Shown piece by piece: positions 45,601 to 56,614 of a stretch of DNA of 64,000 nucleotides. The stretch's first letter is position 1. Each line of letters begins with the position of its first letter. Under the pieces are notes generated by a model. The model did no database searches. It was not told the DNA's origin and saw nothing but the letters and a program-made list of their open reading frames with translations. Position numbers and translations under genes: made by a program. Source of the stretch: Triatoma infestans (Eukaryota; Arthropoda; Insecta; Hemiptera; Reduviidae). The stretch spans positions 124,001-188,000 of the forward strand of contig JAAEAF010000368.1 of assembly GCA_011037195.1 (NCBI GenBank), in the 5' to 3' direction.

Positions 45601-48600
45601 GGGATTAGCTCTGTGGTAGCATGCTGAACTCCCACTCGGAGGTCCCGACTTCGAATCCAGCAGTGCTTCCCTTAAATTTTCACATCCTAGGAGCCCCTCA
45701 GCTCACTACCCGGTGATGGGTACTGCACTGAAGGCTCCGAGGAGACACATTAGATCTTTCAAGTCGCAGTGCAATATCCCTTGTAAAGCGAAAATTGCAA
45801 TTTATGATGAAACATTCTGCAGTATTTGTAAAATATTCTTTTTTCAAAAAGATTGTTTGTAATTCTTTGGTTATTTTTTCGATATATTCTATCATAGATT
45901 TGTAAGAAATACTATCCTGAATCTAACTCTCGTTATTTTTCTAATTCCTCCAATAAGACAGTCCTTTCTATTTTAATTTTTTTTTTTTTTTGTAAATCTG
46001 ACTTATTCTGGACAAACATGGCTGACACATATTCCAAGTATATGCCTTCCAGCAGTAAAATCCTTAAATACAATATTCTGTCTTTTGCCACGAAATTTCT
46101 TACATGCTACATTTTCTTAGTGTAGCATGTTCCTTATAGGCCAATATAAGGGAAGCTGAGCTAGCAACGAGGATTCTGAAAGTAATCCACAAGAACCCAG
46201 GAATGTGTAAATAATTGTTTATTCACTGTGATAGTTAATCATAATTGTTCATGGTATACGTACTTAATTAATTATAATGTACATAGATAAATATTAAGTT
46301 CTAGGAAGGATAGTAGTTATTCAGCCATGTTACGCCTGAATAATTCAGTCTTGTTGTTTTTAATGTGGAATAAGTAATTTTTATAATTTTTGGTTTCCAT
46401 AAATTCAGAGAAGTCCGTTCCTTCTAAACAAAAATCATCATCAGAGAAACAGATATTCAGCAAAACATTCGATTTAGTATCCTTAAACAGCATGATGAGA
46501 GAAAATAATAATGTAAGTAAATTCTCACTCTTACTTTCAATTTTTTGCAAAAATATCACGACATATAGAATCAGTTTTTTCTTTTTTAAAGCGCATCACA
46601 TTTGGTCATTTTGCGCCCGGAGCCTTCTCAGTGCACTGCCGGTCTCCGGACAGTGAGCTGTAGAGGTTCCTAGGAATTTTTAATTAATAACCATAACCAT
46701 TTTTTAAGCAAAATACTTATAAATATATTATTTCTTTTTAGATTCCGGTGATTAGATTGCCAGAATTTTCGATTCCTCCTACTAACATAACTCTTTCTTC
46801 TTTAATATCACCTTGTAAAGGTTTACTTCCGCCTTCAGCTCGGCCATATGTCCAAGCTCCACATCCTTCTCAACTGCCTACTCCAGACAGACATCTTCTC
46901 TCTAAACAGGTGCAGTACATATTCTTTAATGATTTCTGAGGAAAATCATTTTGGAAATTTAATTTTAAATTTTTGACTTACATAATAAACAAAGTTCTCA
47001 AAATGCATTTCTACAAAACTTCGAATTTATTTATGTCTCGAGAAAAAAAAAATCTTTCATCTTGCTTTATATATCTGCGATGAATCTTTAAGGATCCAAG
47101 TGTACAATTCGTATAAGTAACTTGGCTATTTTCATTCATTCAGCTTATGTTACCTAGTCTCACTCGAGCCCATTGACGGATTAAAGTCTAACGGGGGCCA
47201 GAACAATTTTTTATTCCGGGCCCATTACTGAAGTATATACAATCAGAAAATAAATAAAATTGATAAAAATTATTTATTAAATAAGTATTACTAATTTTAT
47301 GTGTAATCTCAAATACGTACTTTTCATGTTTAGTATTTTTATAAAAAAAAAAAAAATCAAAAACTATAAATATGTAAAGTAACTTTTTTTCAACTAATTT
47401 CATTTATTGTATTCTAAAACAAATGATAAAGAAGTTCATAATCTTAAACAAACTTTACTGATACCGCTGAGGTTTAAGGAATGAAAAGTATTTAAGTAAG
47501 TTGGAAAGAAAAGATAATTCCGGCCTCTTTAGATTATGAAAATAGTTAATACAGTGAAAAACGTTTAACAAGAAACTGAGGGGTCCAAAATATTTTTTCG
47601 TGTTAAAAGATGTATGCCAAAAAAGTCACCAATATTTTCGATGTCAAATTTTATTAATTCGTTTTTCTGCTAAAATTTCACTTGTAGGTATATACATATA
47701 TATGCGGTATTGTATAGTGACAATATATATTTTCCAACACATTATAGGTATTATCTACACTTATAGGTATTTAATAAAAAAAAAATGTAAAACATTCATA
47801 TACAAGACAATTTTCATCAGTTATTTTCGAGCCTGTGATAATTGTCTTGTTTGTCTCTCTCATAATCCGTCACAGACAGGGTTCCCTAAAGGAGGGTTCG
47901 ATAAAAATTCATTGAGTTGGACCTCTTGGACGATTTTATTGAACGTCTTGGACAGTTTTTCAGCTTATCGTGATTTTTCTCGATAACAGATCCAACGATT
48001 TTTTCAAACTTCGTTACTCAGATTAGATTGTACTCATTATAGCTTTATCATTTTTATTTGAAATATTCTGTAAAAAATATTTTATATTATATAATAATAT
48101 TTTGTTTAAAAAATATTATGTTTTAACAAAAATCTGTTAATTGGATGCAACTCTTTAGAGTGAGTTCACTTCAAAATGAGCTGTCTAAATATTACGTATT
48201 AATTTTATTTCAAAATTTTTCCAGAAAAAATTACATAGGGAATTCTGAAAGTTTAGGTTTTCTTCTAAAGTGCTACACCAGTACACTACTTCGCGGAATC
48301 TGGAGATAATTTAGTAAAATTTCGGCGACTTTTTGAACTTAATTAAATTTAAGAATGCAATCTGGCAATTATGAGGTATACGGTTCGGCATGGAAGACAC
48401 CCCCTTCTAAATTTCCTTTTAAATCAATGCTTTGTTTCTAAAATGTTACACATTTTTAACGATAATGACATTTTTAACGATGGTAATTAACGATAATGTA
48501 TCTCTTAAAAGTAAGTAAATTTATTCATTCACACTTAGTGTTTCAAATTATTATGTAAAAGAGGACTTGATTAATGATTATTTGTGTAAACGCGAAAAAA

Positions 48601-49865
48601 ATATTAACTTAAAAATAATTTCGTGTAACTAGGATATCAGTATAACTATTGTAGCAATGGAGTAGAAAGAGTAATTGGGAAATTACACCCATGTTGGACC
48701 ATGTGAAACTCATAATTACTACAATCTAAATCGTTGAAGTAATAATAATTTACCATTTACTGCTTTTCAGGAAAATATTACTAATGTTTGCGAATCAGAG
48801 AAGAATGCTAAAACTAGCTTGAAAAGAAGCATTCTATTTGCAACAGATTCTGAAACCATTGAAGATCTCCACTTCGAATCTAGAAATGTACAAGATAAAA
48901 GCTCCTTACCTAAAATACGTAAGTAAATACAAACTTTACTTTCAAAAGTCTGCCAAACAATGAATTTTGAATAAAAGCTAAATGTTTCTGAAGGTAAAAA
49001 GGATATATAGAAAAGAAAATTCAAACAGTATCTGTCACTCGACAGTTGCAACGCGTAGAATAGATTTTTATGGTTTTTACATTGGATTGTCTGAAGCATA
49101 TACTATGGTGTAGATACGAATGTCAAAGTTTCATGTGACTTTGCAACTAAGTGTCAGATGTTTTAAATAAGCCCCAAGGGTTTTGAACTGGTTTGTGACC
49201 TGTCAGAGCACTCCAAGGATCAAGGGCATGTATAAGATCTACCAACAGTAAGTCGCATTCAGCTGTGTTACTAGAACTACTAGAAGTTTATGTACAAATA
49301 TAATTTTTAAAAAAATAATGAAAAAGCGTTCCAACAAAAATCACATTCAAATTAAACAGAAACCAGTCAAGACCGCGCTTGTAGCACTGGTTAAAAGGCA
49401 ATCAGTGGTGTTCTGCTTTCAATTCGAAACTTCGTGTTAGGAACAAATCTTTAATGTTGCATCAAAATAAAAGCAGCACGCGCAACATTTTGCTTCGCAT
49501 GCTTGTTTAACTTTAATTAGCACCACGATGATTGGATCAAATTAAACATTTGCAATGCTGTTTGGCTTTGTTGCAAAAAATAAAATTATTTTTCGGGACA
49601 CAAGAGCGGTTTAATGCTTGTGCAAGTCTACTCCCTTGATTAGACACCGATTCACTAATAGGAAATGACAACGAAGTAAGGATACTGTTAAAAGTTTGGT
49701 AACTGGTAGTAAAGGAACAAAGCCAACCTTATCTGATGTGAAATATAGAGTTGCAATTATTAAAAAGCTATATCATTAGTGAAAATCATTCATTCTATAC
49801 TCATTTATTTTTTAGGAAGAATTCGTCTGGCAGCCCAATTTGAAAAACCTATTGATCTTATCTAG
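33628..49865 (+). CDS. Marf1: MARF1 (meiosis regulator and mRNA stability factor 1), form without NYN domain
   Basis: Eighteen exons: 33628-33850, 35226-35389, 35505-35630, 38052-38180, 38268-38446, 42082-42301, 42542-42711, 42792-42952, 43055-43269, 43345-43674, 43771-43926, 44023-44250, 44993-45196, 45282-45555, 46409-46512, 46742-46909, 48771-48918, 49816-49865. All are GT-AG and phase-consistent, 3,249 nt, 1,082 residues plus stop. Residues about 183-265 form an RRM ([11 protein letters not shown], then [18 protein letters not shown]). Residues about 275-920 hold eight LOTUS (OST-HTH) domains; numbers 3 and 5 share [11 protein letters not shown] and QCRVADxGFTKLI. The C-terminus ends [15 protein letters not shown]. 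Vertebrate MARF1 has an N-terminal NYN nuclease and an additional RRM before this part; neither is seen upstream. Drosophila Marf1 also lacks NYN, to my knowledge, and recruits CCR4-NOT deadenylase to repress oocyte mRNAs. The upstream start is not fixed: the frame stays open through the acceptor. Confidence 0.9.
36507..36763 (-). mobile_element. tRNA-derived SINE, family 1, second copy
   Basis: This is the reverse complement of the element at 4857-5105: GTCCTCACGC, tggtct, ggttcgattcccgtgagggc, then the same body with a direct duplication of 'ccaactgtag(c)'. It lies in MARF1 intron 3, antisense. The copies differ at scattered sites and in an internal insertion, so they are not recent twins. 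Confidence 0.75.
37236..37280 (-). repeat. Hammerhead-like motif in MARF1 intron 3
   Basis: The minus strand reads GACC, TTGAAGA, A, a GCTC...GGGC hairpin, GAAA, CGTC, GGTT. Helix I (GACC with GGTT) and helix II pair, but core C3 reads T, so cleavage is not expected. The spacing is identical to the motifs at 799 and 57756. The rest of intron 3 (35631-38051) shows only the SINE at 36507. Confidence 0.45.
39055..39800. repeat. GC-elevated unclassified block in MARF1 intron 5
   Basis: The stretch begins with a gatcgcggccgc-containing segment and is pyrimidine-rich and less AT-rich than its surroundings. Overlapping plus-strand frames of 69-106 codons are low-complexity and hydrophobic, without recognisable domains. 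A mobile-element fragment is likely but its class is unknown. Confidence 0.35.
40330..41135 (+). pseudogene. 3' end of a non-LTR retrotransposon (ORF2 C-terminus) in MARF1 intron 5
   Basis: An open frame at 40369-40875 (168 codons) has [13 protein letters not shown] and a [20 protein letters not shown] knuckle (Cys-x2-Cys, His, Cys), typical of the C-terminal end of non-LTR ORF2 proteins. A short 3' UTR and an A-rich AATAAAAATAAT-type tail follow near 41109-41135. It is 5'-truncated: no RT core. It is sense to MARF1 but not spliced into it, because exons 5 and 6 join in phase without it. Confidence 0.65.
41185..41640 (+). repeat. Interspersed-repeat family copy with GT microsatellite
   Basis: 'gaaagaagaagtattgctat', 'ccggaaatacatgttct' and a (GT)n run at 41289-41308 match the start of other copies (31.99 and 52.4 kb). 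The segment to about 41.82 kb adds 'gggttctgggaaatttatgg'. A 106-codon frame at 41681-42001 lies across its end and has no splice support. Confidence 0.45.
44383..44990. repeat. Long inverted repeat with hammerhead-like ends in MARF1 intron 12
   Basis: Arms about 44383-44545 and 44804-44985 are inverted copies (shared 'ctcggcgtctagttatgcc' and 'ctcagttgtactgat', roughly 85% identical by eye). The outer part of the right arm reads a GGCGT/ACGCC hairpin, GAAA, TGTC, GAGA (44910-44940), with TCTC upstream pairing to GAGA. The core is CGAAAA in place of CTGAAGA, so activity is unlikely. The right arm ends within about 10 bp of exon 13. Confidence 0.65.
45596..45785 (+). mobile_element. tRNA-derived SINE, family 2 (tRNA-Ala-like head)
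   Basis: The head ggggattagctctgtggtag (A box) and the B-box-like gacttcgaatcc lie in a 72-nt tRNA-like region; a body follows with 'cctaggagcccctcagctcac' and 'gcactgaaggctccgagg'. It is unlike family 1. It starts 40 bp after exon 14 of MARF1, in intron 14. Confidence 0.65.
46600..46680 (-). mobile_element. Truncated inverted copy of SINE family 2
   Basis: Read on the minus strand this stretch shows 'attcctaggaacctctacagc' and 'agtgcactgagaaggctccgg', matching the body of the copy at 45660-45750 with several differences. The tRNA head is missing. It lies in MARF1 intron 15. Confidence 0.55.
46910..48770 (+). other. MARF1 intron 16, no identified feature
   Basis: AT-rich intron. A 128-codon frame at 47600-47986 and a 71-codon minus frame at 47188-47403 have no domain or splice support. 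I see no mobile-element signature that I can name. Confidence 0.5.
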
Positions 49866-50127
49866 TTTATAAAGCGATTTTTTTAAGAGATAAGTAAGAA
49901 AGTTTTTTTCTTTGGCTTTTATAATTATTTTGGTTTTAATAATATTGTGATATTACTGTTTATTTGTATAATGATTTTTTATTTGCATAAAACGGACAAA
50001 TTTGATGATGATTCCCTTTGAAAAAAAAAAAGTTCTTTTATGAATTCCTAAAAACTAAAAGTAGTGTAAAAAGAAATACAACAAAATAGGAAATATTTAT
50101 AAGTGTATAGATAATTCAATTAAAAAT

Positions 50128-50133
50128 AATAAA
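50128..50133 (+). terminator. Candidate MARF1 polyadenylation signal
   Basis: AATAAA lies about 265 bp after the MARF1 stop at 49863-49865, with T-rich sequence downstream. Other weak signals exist, so the 3' end is uncertain. From 50.15 to 51.44 kb the sequence is very AT-rich with nothing identified. Confidence 0.4.
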
Positions 50134-51450
50134 AGTACAATTTTAAATACTGAGTTCTTTATTGATTTTAATATAAACAATTAAATGTAGATCTTGTAAG
50201 GAGCCGAATTTTATATGTATAAGTGTTACAATGATTATTCTTTATTTATCTGAGATCAAAAATATAACAAAAATTTATAGTATTTAATATTTTTTATATG
50301 TTCCCCCAATTATTGATTATTAATTTTAAATCATCTACTTGAGTTGTTAAATTTTTATAATATTATATTCTGAATTGTTAAAGCACTAAAGTAGTTAATT
50401 AAAATGATTGTTTCTACAAAATGACTTGTATTTAATTTAGTTTTTACAGAGTTTACTCATTTTTTATTTTAATGATACATTCAGTTGTTTATTTAAAAAT
50501 AAAAACAAAATTATCTAGCTACAACCTTTATTCAAATTAAAAAAATTATATATTATATATATATTTATGTATATACCAATATATCCACCATCTCTAATTA
50601 ATTAGGGAAATTTGTTTTTGGTATTTTCAAATTTGAAACTGCATTGAGAATTTCTAAAATTCTTTTAGTAAATTTTTGTTTTTATAATGAGTTGATCAGA
50701 TCTATTTTTTTCTTTCAAGTTATTTTTTAATAAGGAACTATAGACTTTTAAAATCTTTTATAATGTCTACCCTTCTTCAAAGAGGAATGCTTTGTTGCCA
50801 ATCCTAAACCATAAAGAGAAAATAAAAAAAAATAACATAGGTTGTATCTAGATAAAATTTTCATTTTTTCAGAAAAATAAAATTCGTAATATCTTGTTTT
50901 TATTTTGAATTTATTTTATTTTTCTCTCATGTAACTTCATAAGAAATGGTTACAATATGTATATGCCTCCTTCTGAAGAAAAGAAATTAATAATTTCACG
51001 AAATAAAACAGCAAAGTGAAATTCTTTCTAATATATTTTAACAGTTCAGAAAAAAAATGTATTCGTATTATTTTTATAAATAATTTGATTAAGCATGTTA
51101 TTCTTAAGTTAAAAAAAAGAAGAAAAAACAAATGAAATCTCCATTGTTAAGATTCTTTTCTTTTTTAAGTATGGTTACAGTATAAAGATCATATTCTCTT
51201 AAATAATGAGAATTAAAAAAATAAATGTTTATTTGTTATACAATGTTCTGTATATTTATTATATTGTAATAATCGTTTATTAAATTAAATATGTTACCTA
51301 GTGTTTTATTTGATTCGGTATTGTTAATAAAATATGGCATAGTTTGAAAGACTTTTTGTTATCATTCATTTAATAGTTAGTACTAACTATTAAATCATTA
51401 TTCTAGTGATAAGATTATCCTGGAAGATTGTGCGCACGAATGTTATAGAC

Positions 51451-52063
51451 CAGTGGGCAATAAACTTGTCGACTCACAGGAAACCTTAGAACTGTAAGGT
51501 TTTTCGGGGCACCCCATCCCACCCTTAGAAATATATATCTTAAAATATTTAAAGTAAATCAATATATTGTTGGTACTTTATGTAAAGACAATTAAAATTA
51601 ATGTATTTTTTATTAACAAATTTTATCATAAAATTAATGTAATTTACTCATTGATAACATTAACTCGTGCTCTCGGTTTCATCTAACCTTGCATTATATT
51701 ATTTTAGTGACTGGGGTGTGCTTAAATTTTTTTTTACACAAACTGGCGAAATCTAGCTCAATGTATCATTGTATGAATATGTTCCTGATGTTATCTGGAA
51801 CCGCATTTCATATTCTGCATTTAATTTGTTCCTATATTTTGTTTTTCTTGCCAAATAGGTTGAGAAAGATTTTTCACTTAAATACATTGTTATGGCATTA
51901 AAATGGTTATAGCTGTGTGAGAAACTTCTGGGTATTCTGCATGACAATGTAACCTTAGATTTTTTAGTTAATAAACACTAGTCAACTGGTGTGAGTGCTT
52001 TATAATTTTTATTTTGATTGTGGAACCCCAGAGATTCCGCGGTACACAGTTTGAAGGCCATTG
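51451..52063. mobile_element. Non-autonomous hAT-type DNA transposon
   Basis: The left end reads CAGTGGGCAATAAACTTGT and the reverse complement of the right end reads CAATGGCCTTCAAACTGTG, hAT-like imperfect terminal inverted repeats. The flanks are 8-bp near-duplicates: TTATAGAC (51443-51450) and TTCTAGAC (52064-52071). The 613-bp interior has 'gtggaaccccagagattccg' near the right end, a sequence style common in hAT/ZBED-derived elements, and no transposase. Small ORFs inside are noise. Confidence 0.7.
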
Positions 52064-52404
52064 TTCTAGACTGAGCCAATGAATATAAGGGATCAAGGGA
52101 CATACAGAAGCTAATCACACTTTGCCGTGGGAAGGAAATAAATTTGGCTTTTTACTACGTCTGCGATATTTGTATAGCGTGGGTGATTGACAATGTTACA
52201 AATTACCTTTTTCGACCTTGGACAGTGATAAAAAGTGTCTACATATGTGACACACCGTGTTGGCAAGAAACATTAAAATTGAACTGTTGGCACACTGCAT
52301 TCTTAATGAATGAACTATGTGACCCGAGGCCTCAAACCAGAAACATTAAGAATAAAAAAATCAAATATTTCCAAGGTGAAAAATAAGATTTTTATATTTT
52401 TTAC

Positions 52405-53130
52405 TTTCTCTTAATCGTGTAAAAGGAAGTATTGCGATCACGTCATATTTTCAGTATCGAGTATTCATTGGAAATAAATGTTTTGAGATCCTCTGAGTCC
52501 GAAAAAGTGGTTTTTAAAAATAAATAATTTTAAAAAACAGACTGTGTGTGTGTGTGTGTATGTGTGTGTGTGTGTGTGTTTGTAAGTATATAAGTATGAA
52601 TGTATTTGAACAGTATCACTCAAAAAAAAAAAATCGCAGAAAGTTAAATTTGATATTCCATTTGGGTATCGTAATGGGATCAGAAAGGAAGTTATCTGTC
52701 AAAATTCCTCTCCTGGACGTTACCTGAATGAATTTTTCAATTTTTTGTTATTTGCTACTTGAAAAAGTTCCGTTTATTTTTAACTGGTATATCAACTAAA
52801 CATATTAAAAGCTACAACTTTTATTTGAAACATTTCTACAGAAAAATTCATTTAAGGGGGTTCTGGGGGAGGGATGTTTTCCTCTAAATTGCTGGGTTAG
52901 TTGATAATATTATGCCTTCATCTATAATATTAATTTGAATAAAATATGTTGCCAAAATTCCGAGTTTAAAAAAACTTGGTAGACCGGAAGCACGTTTTTT
53001 TTTTCTAGTTTTCTGCGTTTTTTCCCATTGAAAACATCGACGTATTTCATCAAGTTTGTACACTAACCACAAATAGATTTATCAATTTTGTTTAAATTTT
53101 TTTCCGAGAAAGTTCATTTGTGTTTTGTTT
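52405..53130 (+). repeat. Interspersed-repeat family copy with GT microsatellite
   Basis: It begins 'tttactttctcttaatcgtg' and 'aggaagtattgcgatcac', then 'gagatcctctgagtccgaaa', a (GT)n run at 52538-52580, and 'ttaagggggttctggggga'. The same block order occurs at 26.58, 41.2 and (inverted) 62.3 kb. A second (GT)n at 53200-53216 and a 29-nt A run at 53484-53512 follow. Confidence 0.55.
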
Positions 53131-53480
53131 TTTTTTAAAGCGGAGGCACGAACCCAACATAAAATTACTTAATTTTTCACTTTCTGTCTTTAACCGTTTG
53201 TGTGTGTGTGTGTGTTACAGTTAGTATGGAAGTTTAAAGTTGGAGCTATTTTTCAGAAATATCGCAAAACAGAACTTTTGGGCGGTGGTTTAGCAAGAGT
53301 AAATGGCGCCCGGACATAGTACTTTTTTGCCCCCTCGCCATTTGTCGACTTATAGGAAATGCCACAAACAAACAAAAAATATACTGCAGCAAGATGTTTA
53401 TATATATATTCATATAATATCCATATGTATGAACATAGATGGTAATTTCCATTAAAAAATAATAATTCTAATTGTAACGC

Positions 53481-53512
<32 letters not shown>

Positions 53513-53914
53513 CAGATTTAATTAAAAATTTTGAGCAAACAAAATTGAAACACTCAAAGAAAAAGTGTACCCTCAAATCTGCTTCGAATGAACTTTTCAT
53601 GCAGGGCCAGGACAGCGTGTGAAATCCAGGCCAAGGAACAGAGAGGAAGAATAGGCCGAGGATAAATTTTCGAGGAGATTACACAATGCTTTCTCGTAAA
53701 GGTAAATACCAGGGAAAAACCAATGAGAGCTAAGGGGCGAATGTCAAAATTCTATAGGCTGAAGAAGGAACAGATAAAAAACAAGAAGAAAAATGCCAAA
53801 TGCTTAGCGTTTTGGCCGAGTTGCCTTAAATGTTGAGGTAATGGGGAAAATATGCATTTCCAAATCTTAGCGAAATCAGTAAAATAATAATGAAAAATAA
53901 AAAGACAAATTTAA

Positions 53915-56614
53915 TTATGGGTAGTTCATTTTATTTTTAAATTTTACAAGAAGTGCATGTTTCGGTGTTTGGAGATGTTCTCTAAATAATTCATTTGATC
54001 TAGTCGATACAATGCAATATTTGCAATAGTATGTGCCAGCAGTTGTCATATATGCTGATAATGCCGGATCTATCATGATTTTTGTATCATCATTCTCATC
54101 TTTTTCAACTTTTATTTGAGTTGTGGATGTAACTTCACTGGTGTTCTCTATAGCTGGAGCTTCAGGATTCCAAGAAGATTTTTGTTCTTCTTTTTCTAAT
54201 CCCTCTTCTGTTGGTTCCATTTTTACAGTCTTTATTTCAAATGGTTCTTTATGTTTGTAAGGGCACTTATTGTAAGCATTTTGACATTTATGCAGTTTTT
54301 CACACCAACCATCTTTATCCAATTTATAATCATGACAATCCCTAGACTTACTGCTATTTCGAGAAGAAGAACTGGTGCTGCTTTCACTGTCACTATAACT
54401 ACTATCTCTTTTATGTCTCCTATCAGGTTCATACTCTTTTCTTTTAACATTTGATTTTCCATCGTTCTTCCTTCTTTCATTTTTCTGTTTAGATTTAGTT
54501 TTTTTGCTTCTTTCTCTATCAGAACTATCACTTCGACTTCGTTCACTATATGAACTTTCACTACTAGAATATCTGTGTTTTCTATTCCTACTAGAACTTC
54601 TACGTTTCCTACTTCGACTACGACTTCTGCGCTTTTTATCTTTGTAATTATCGTCCTTGTAACTTCTTCTTTGAGATTTATGGTTGCGGCTACGCTCTTC
54701 ATCGCTGCTATAGTATCTATCTCTTTTTCGTTTTTCGTGGTCTCTACTACTTTTCGTTTTGTAGTCTCCATTTCTTTCGCTATATCTATTCCAATATGAA
54801 TGATCATATTTATTATACATCCCATAATTATCATTATTTCTCCAGTTGTTATACCCGTATTTATAATTGTAATTTCTACTTCCATACCACCTATTATTAT
54901 TATTATTATTGTAACTAATTGAATTTTTCACATTTCTTTTTCTATTAGATTCATCATCATTTTCCTTGTTATTATTACTCTTATTTTTTGATTTTCCAAT
55001 TTCCTCATTTATTCTGTATCCAGCTTTATCAAATCTACATTTCGTTGTATTACTTAACTGGTCCCCACTTTTAATAGGTACATCATCTGATATGAATAAC
55101 TTATTACAAGCTCGTATTTTTTCAAAATGCGTGCCCTCTTTTTCGATCTCTTCAATAGCTAATTTGGTTATTTCTTGATCTAACTGGGAGTCTTTTTTAC
55201 AATTATTATCTCTAACCGAATTTGATGAAGGTACATTTTCATTTGTTTGTTCATTAACAATGGAGATATTTACATTTTCTAAATCGTTTTCCATATTTTG
55301 TTTATTATGAGCATTTGAATTTGTTATATGTATTGGATTTTCGGAATTTTTCTCAATGGCTGATTGTTCATTTGGACTATTTGATATTTTATTATTATTT
55401 TCGGCTGATGTGTTCATCTCTACATTGTTTCGGCTAATAGTTGTCTCCTCAACAGATTTATTCAGCTCTGCACTATCTTTTTCACTAGTTGAAACTGATT
55501 GTGTATTGCTGCCGAAATCGTTGCCACTGTCTGAATCAATTGTATCCTTGTTTTTCATTGTCTGCGAAACAAGTGTTAATTGTCGTAAGAAAACACCAGT
55601 TGAAGAGAGAAGCTTTCCATCATTTATACCTAGATCAATGTCAATTGTCTTGCCTTCCAAAGAAGTTTGTAGGATATTAGTTTCAGCAAATGTGGGGATC
55701 GGTACTATTAAATTGTCACTACCCTCATCCCCTGCTTCATTGCCAGTAATGGTCTTATCATCACAGGACTCATTAAGGGAATCATTAAACTGGAGTGGAT
55801 AGTCCATTTCTGGATTTTCTATAAAGGAGGTTGCTGTTTCAGATGTATAAACTCCATTTTCAAAGCCCTCTGCCCATTCACCATTATAAAAAGCATTGAT
55901 TGCATTATCTAACTTTGATTCCTTAAGTTTATTCAATTTTCTTTTATGTTTCTGCCCACTTTTGTGTAAATTTAGTTGCTGTTGCGTATTGGTTGTGATA
56001 TTGCAAATTTCACATACAAAATCAGAAAGTACAGGCGGTGGAGGGGGTGGTGGTAAATCTTGTAAAGAGCCGTCATCCCCACCAGTAAAGATATCTTCGA
56101 TCGGCGCAGCTGGAAGGTTATACTGTATCTTTCTTAAATTTTTCTGATGTTGTTTTCCACTAAAATGTTGTTGATAAACAACTTTTGATGTGAGTTCAAT
56201 ATTGCATACATCACATTTTATAGGAATAAAACGTTCTTTCTTTAGTTTTAATGATCCGTATACATTGTAATGCTCTTTCATGTATGCGTTTACATTTTTT
56301 ATATGAGTTTTACCTTCGTAATGAGTAAACGCAGAAGTCTCACTTGCTACTTGTACACCACAGAGTTCACATTCCAACGGTTTAAACATGCTGGTTAAAT
56401 CTTTTGGTAATGGAATTGCATCAGGATCTTTAAAAGTATCATCTTCCCCTTCATTTGTATGCAATTGTTCTTCATACAAATTTGGAACATTGTACGCACC
56501 TAATTGGTCTTCGTTTACGGCTTGATATGTTTCATATGAGGTCGGTTGGGTTGGATAATTGTAAATGCAATTTGGATCATAATAGTAATAATAATAGTAC
56601 GATGAAGCGTCCAT
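53915..56614 (-). CDS. ZMAT/ZNF385-type zinc-finger protein with RS-rich region (899 aa)
   Basis: One uninterrupted exon, ATG at 56614. A seven-Tyr run lies at residues 6-12. Three matrin/U1-type C2H2 fingers follow: C82/C85/H98/H104, C134/C137/H150/H156 and C201/C204/H217/H223, the first preceded by the family signature LTSMFKPLECELC. A Pro run (about 188-194), a long Asn/Ser/Glu-rich middle and a strongly basic Arg-Ser-rich domain (roughly 650-760) follow. Then come a Cys/His cluster (CHDYKLDKDGWCEKLHKC ... CPYKH, CCCH-like) and a last U1-type finger (YYCKYCIVSTRSNELFREHL). Such fingers bind double-stranded or structured RNA in related proteins, and RS domains suggest a nuclear splicing-type role; both are inference. 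The paralogue at 58766-59485 is divergent and 2.15 kb away. I know no exact orthologue. Confidence 0.88.
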   Translation of the reverse strand: MDASSYYYYYYYDPNCIYNYPTQPTSYETYQAVNEDQLGAYNVPNLYEEQLHTNEGEDDTFKDPDAIPLPKDLTSMFKPLECELCGVQVASETSAFTHYEGKTHIKNVNAYMKEHYNVYGSLKLKKERFIPIKCDVCNIELTSKVVYQQHFSGKQHQKNLRKIQYNLPAAPIEDIFTGGDDGSLQDLPPPPPPPVLSDFVCEICNITTNTQQQLNLHKSGQKHKRKLNKLKESKLDNAINAFYNGEWAEGFENGVYTSETATSFIENPEMDYPLQFNDSLNESCDDKTITGNEAGDEGSDNLIVPIPTFAETNILQTSLEGKTIDIDLGINDGKLLSSTGVFLRQLTLVSQTMKNKDTIDSDSGNDFGSNTQSVSTSEKDSAELNKSVEETTISRNNVEMNTSAENNNKISNSPNEQSAIEKNSENPIHITNSNAHNKQNMENDLENVNISIVNEQTNENVPSSNSVRDNNCKKDSQLDQEITKLAIEEIEKEGTHFEKIRACNKLFISDDVPIKSGDQLSNTTKCRFDKAGYRINEEIGKSKNKSNNNKENDDESNRKRNVKNSISYNNNNNNRWYGSRNYNYKYGYNNWRNNDNYGMYNKYDHSYWNRYSERNGDYKTKSSRDHEKRKRDRYYSSDEERSRNHKSQRRSYKDDNYKDKKRRSRSRSRKRRSSSRNRKHRYSSSESSYSERSRSDSSDRERSKKTKSKQKNERRKNDGKSNVKRKEYEPDRRHKRDSSYSDSESSTSSSSRNSSKSRDCHDYKLDKDGWCEKLHKCQNAYNKCPYKHKEPFEIKTVKMEPTEEGLEKEEQKSSWNPEAPAIENTSEVTSTTQIKVEKDENDDTKIMIDPALSAYMTTAGTYYCKYCIVSTRSNELFREHLQTPKHALLVKFKNKMNYP

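Noticed and set aside
54232..54885. 217-codon minus-strand frame rich in Ile, Glu and Lys
   Set aside because: It is an alternate-frame shadow of the Arg/Ser/Asn-rich part of the 899-residue zinc-finger gene.
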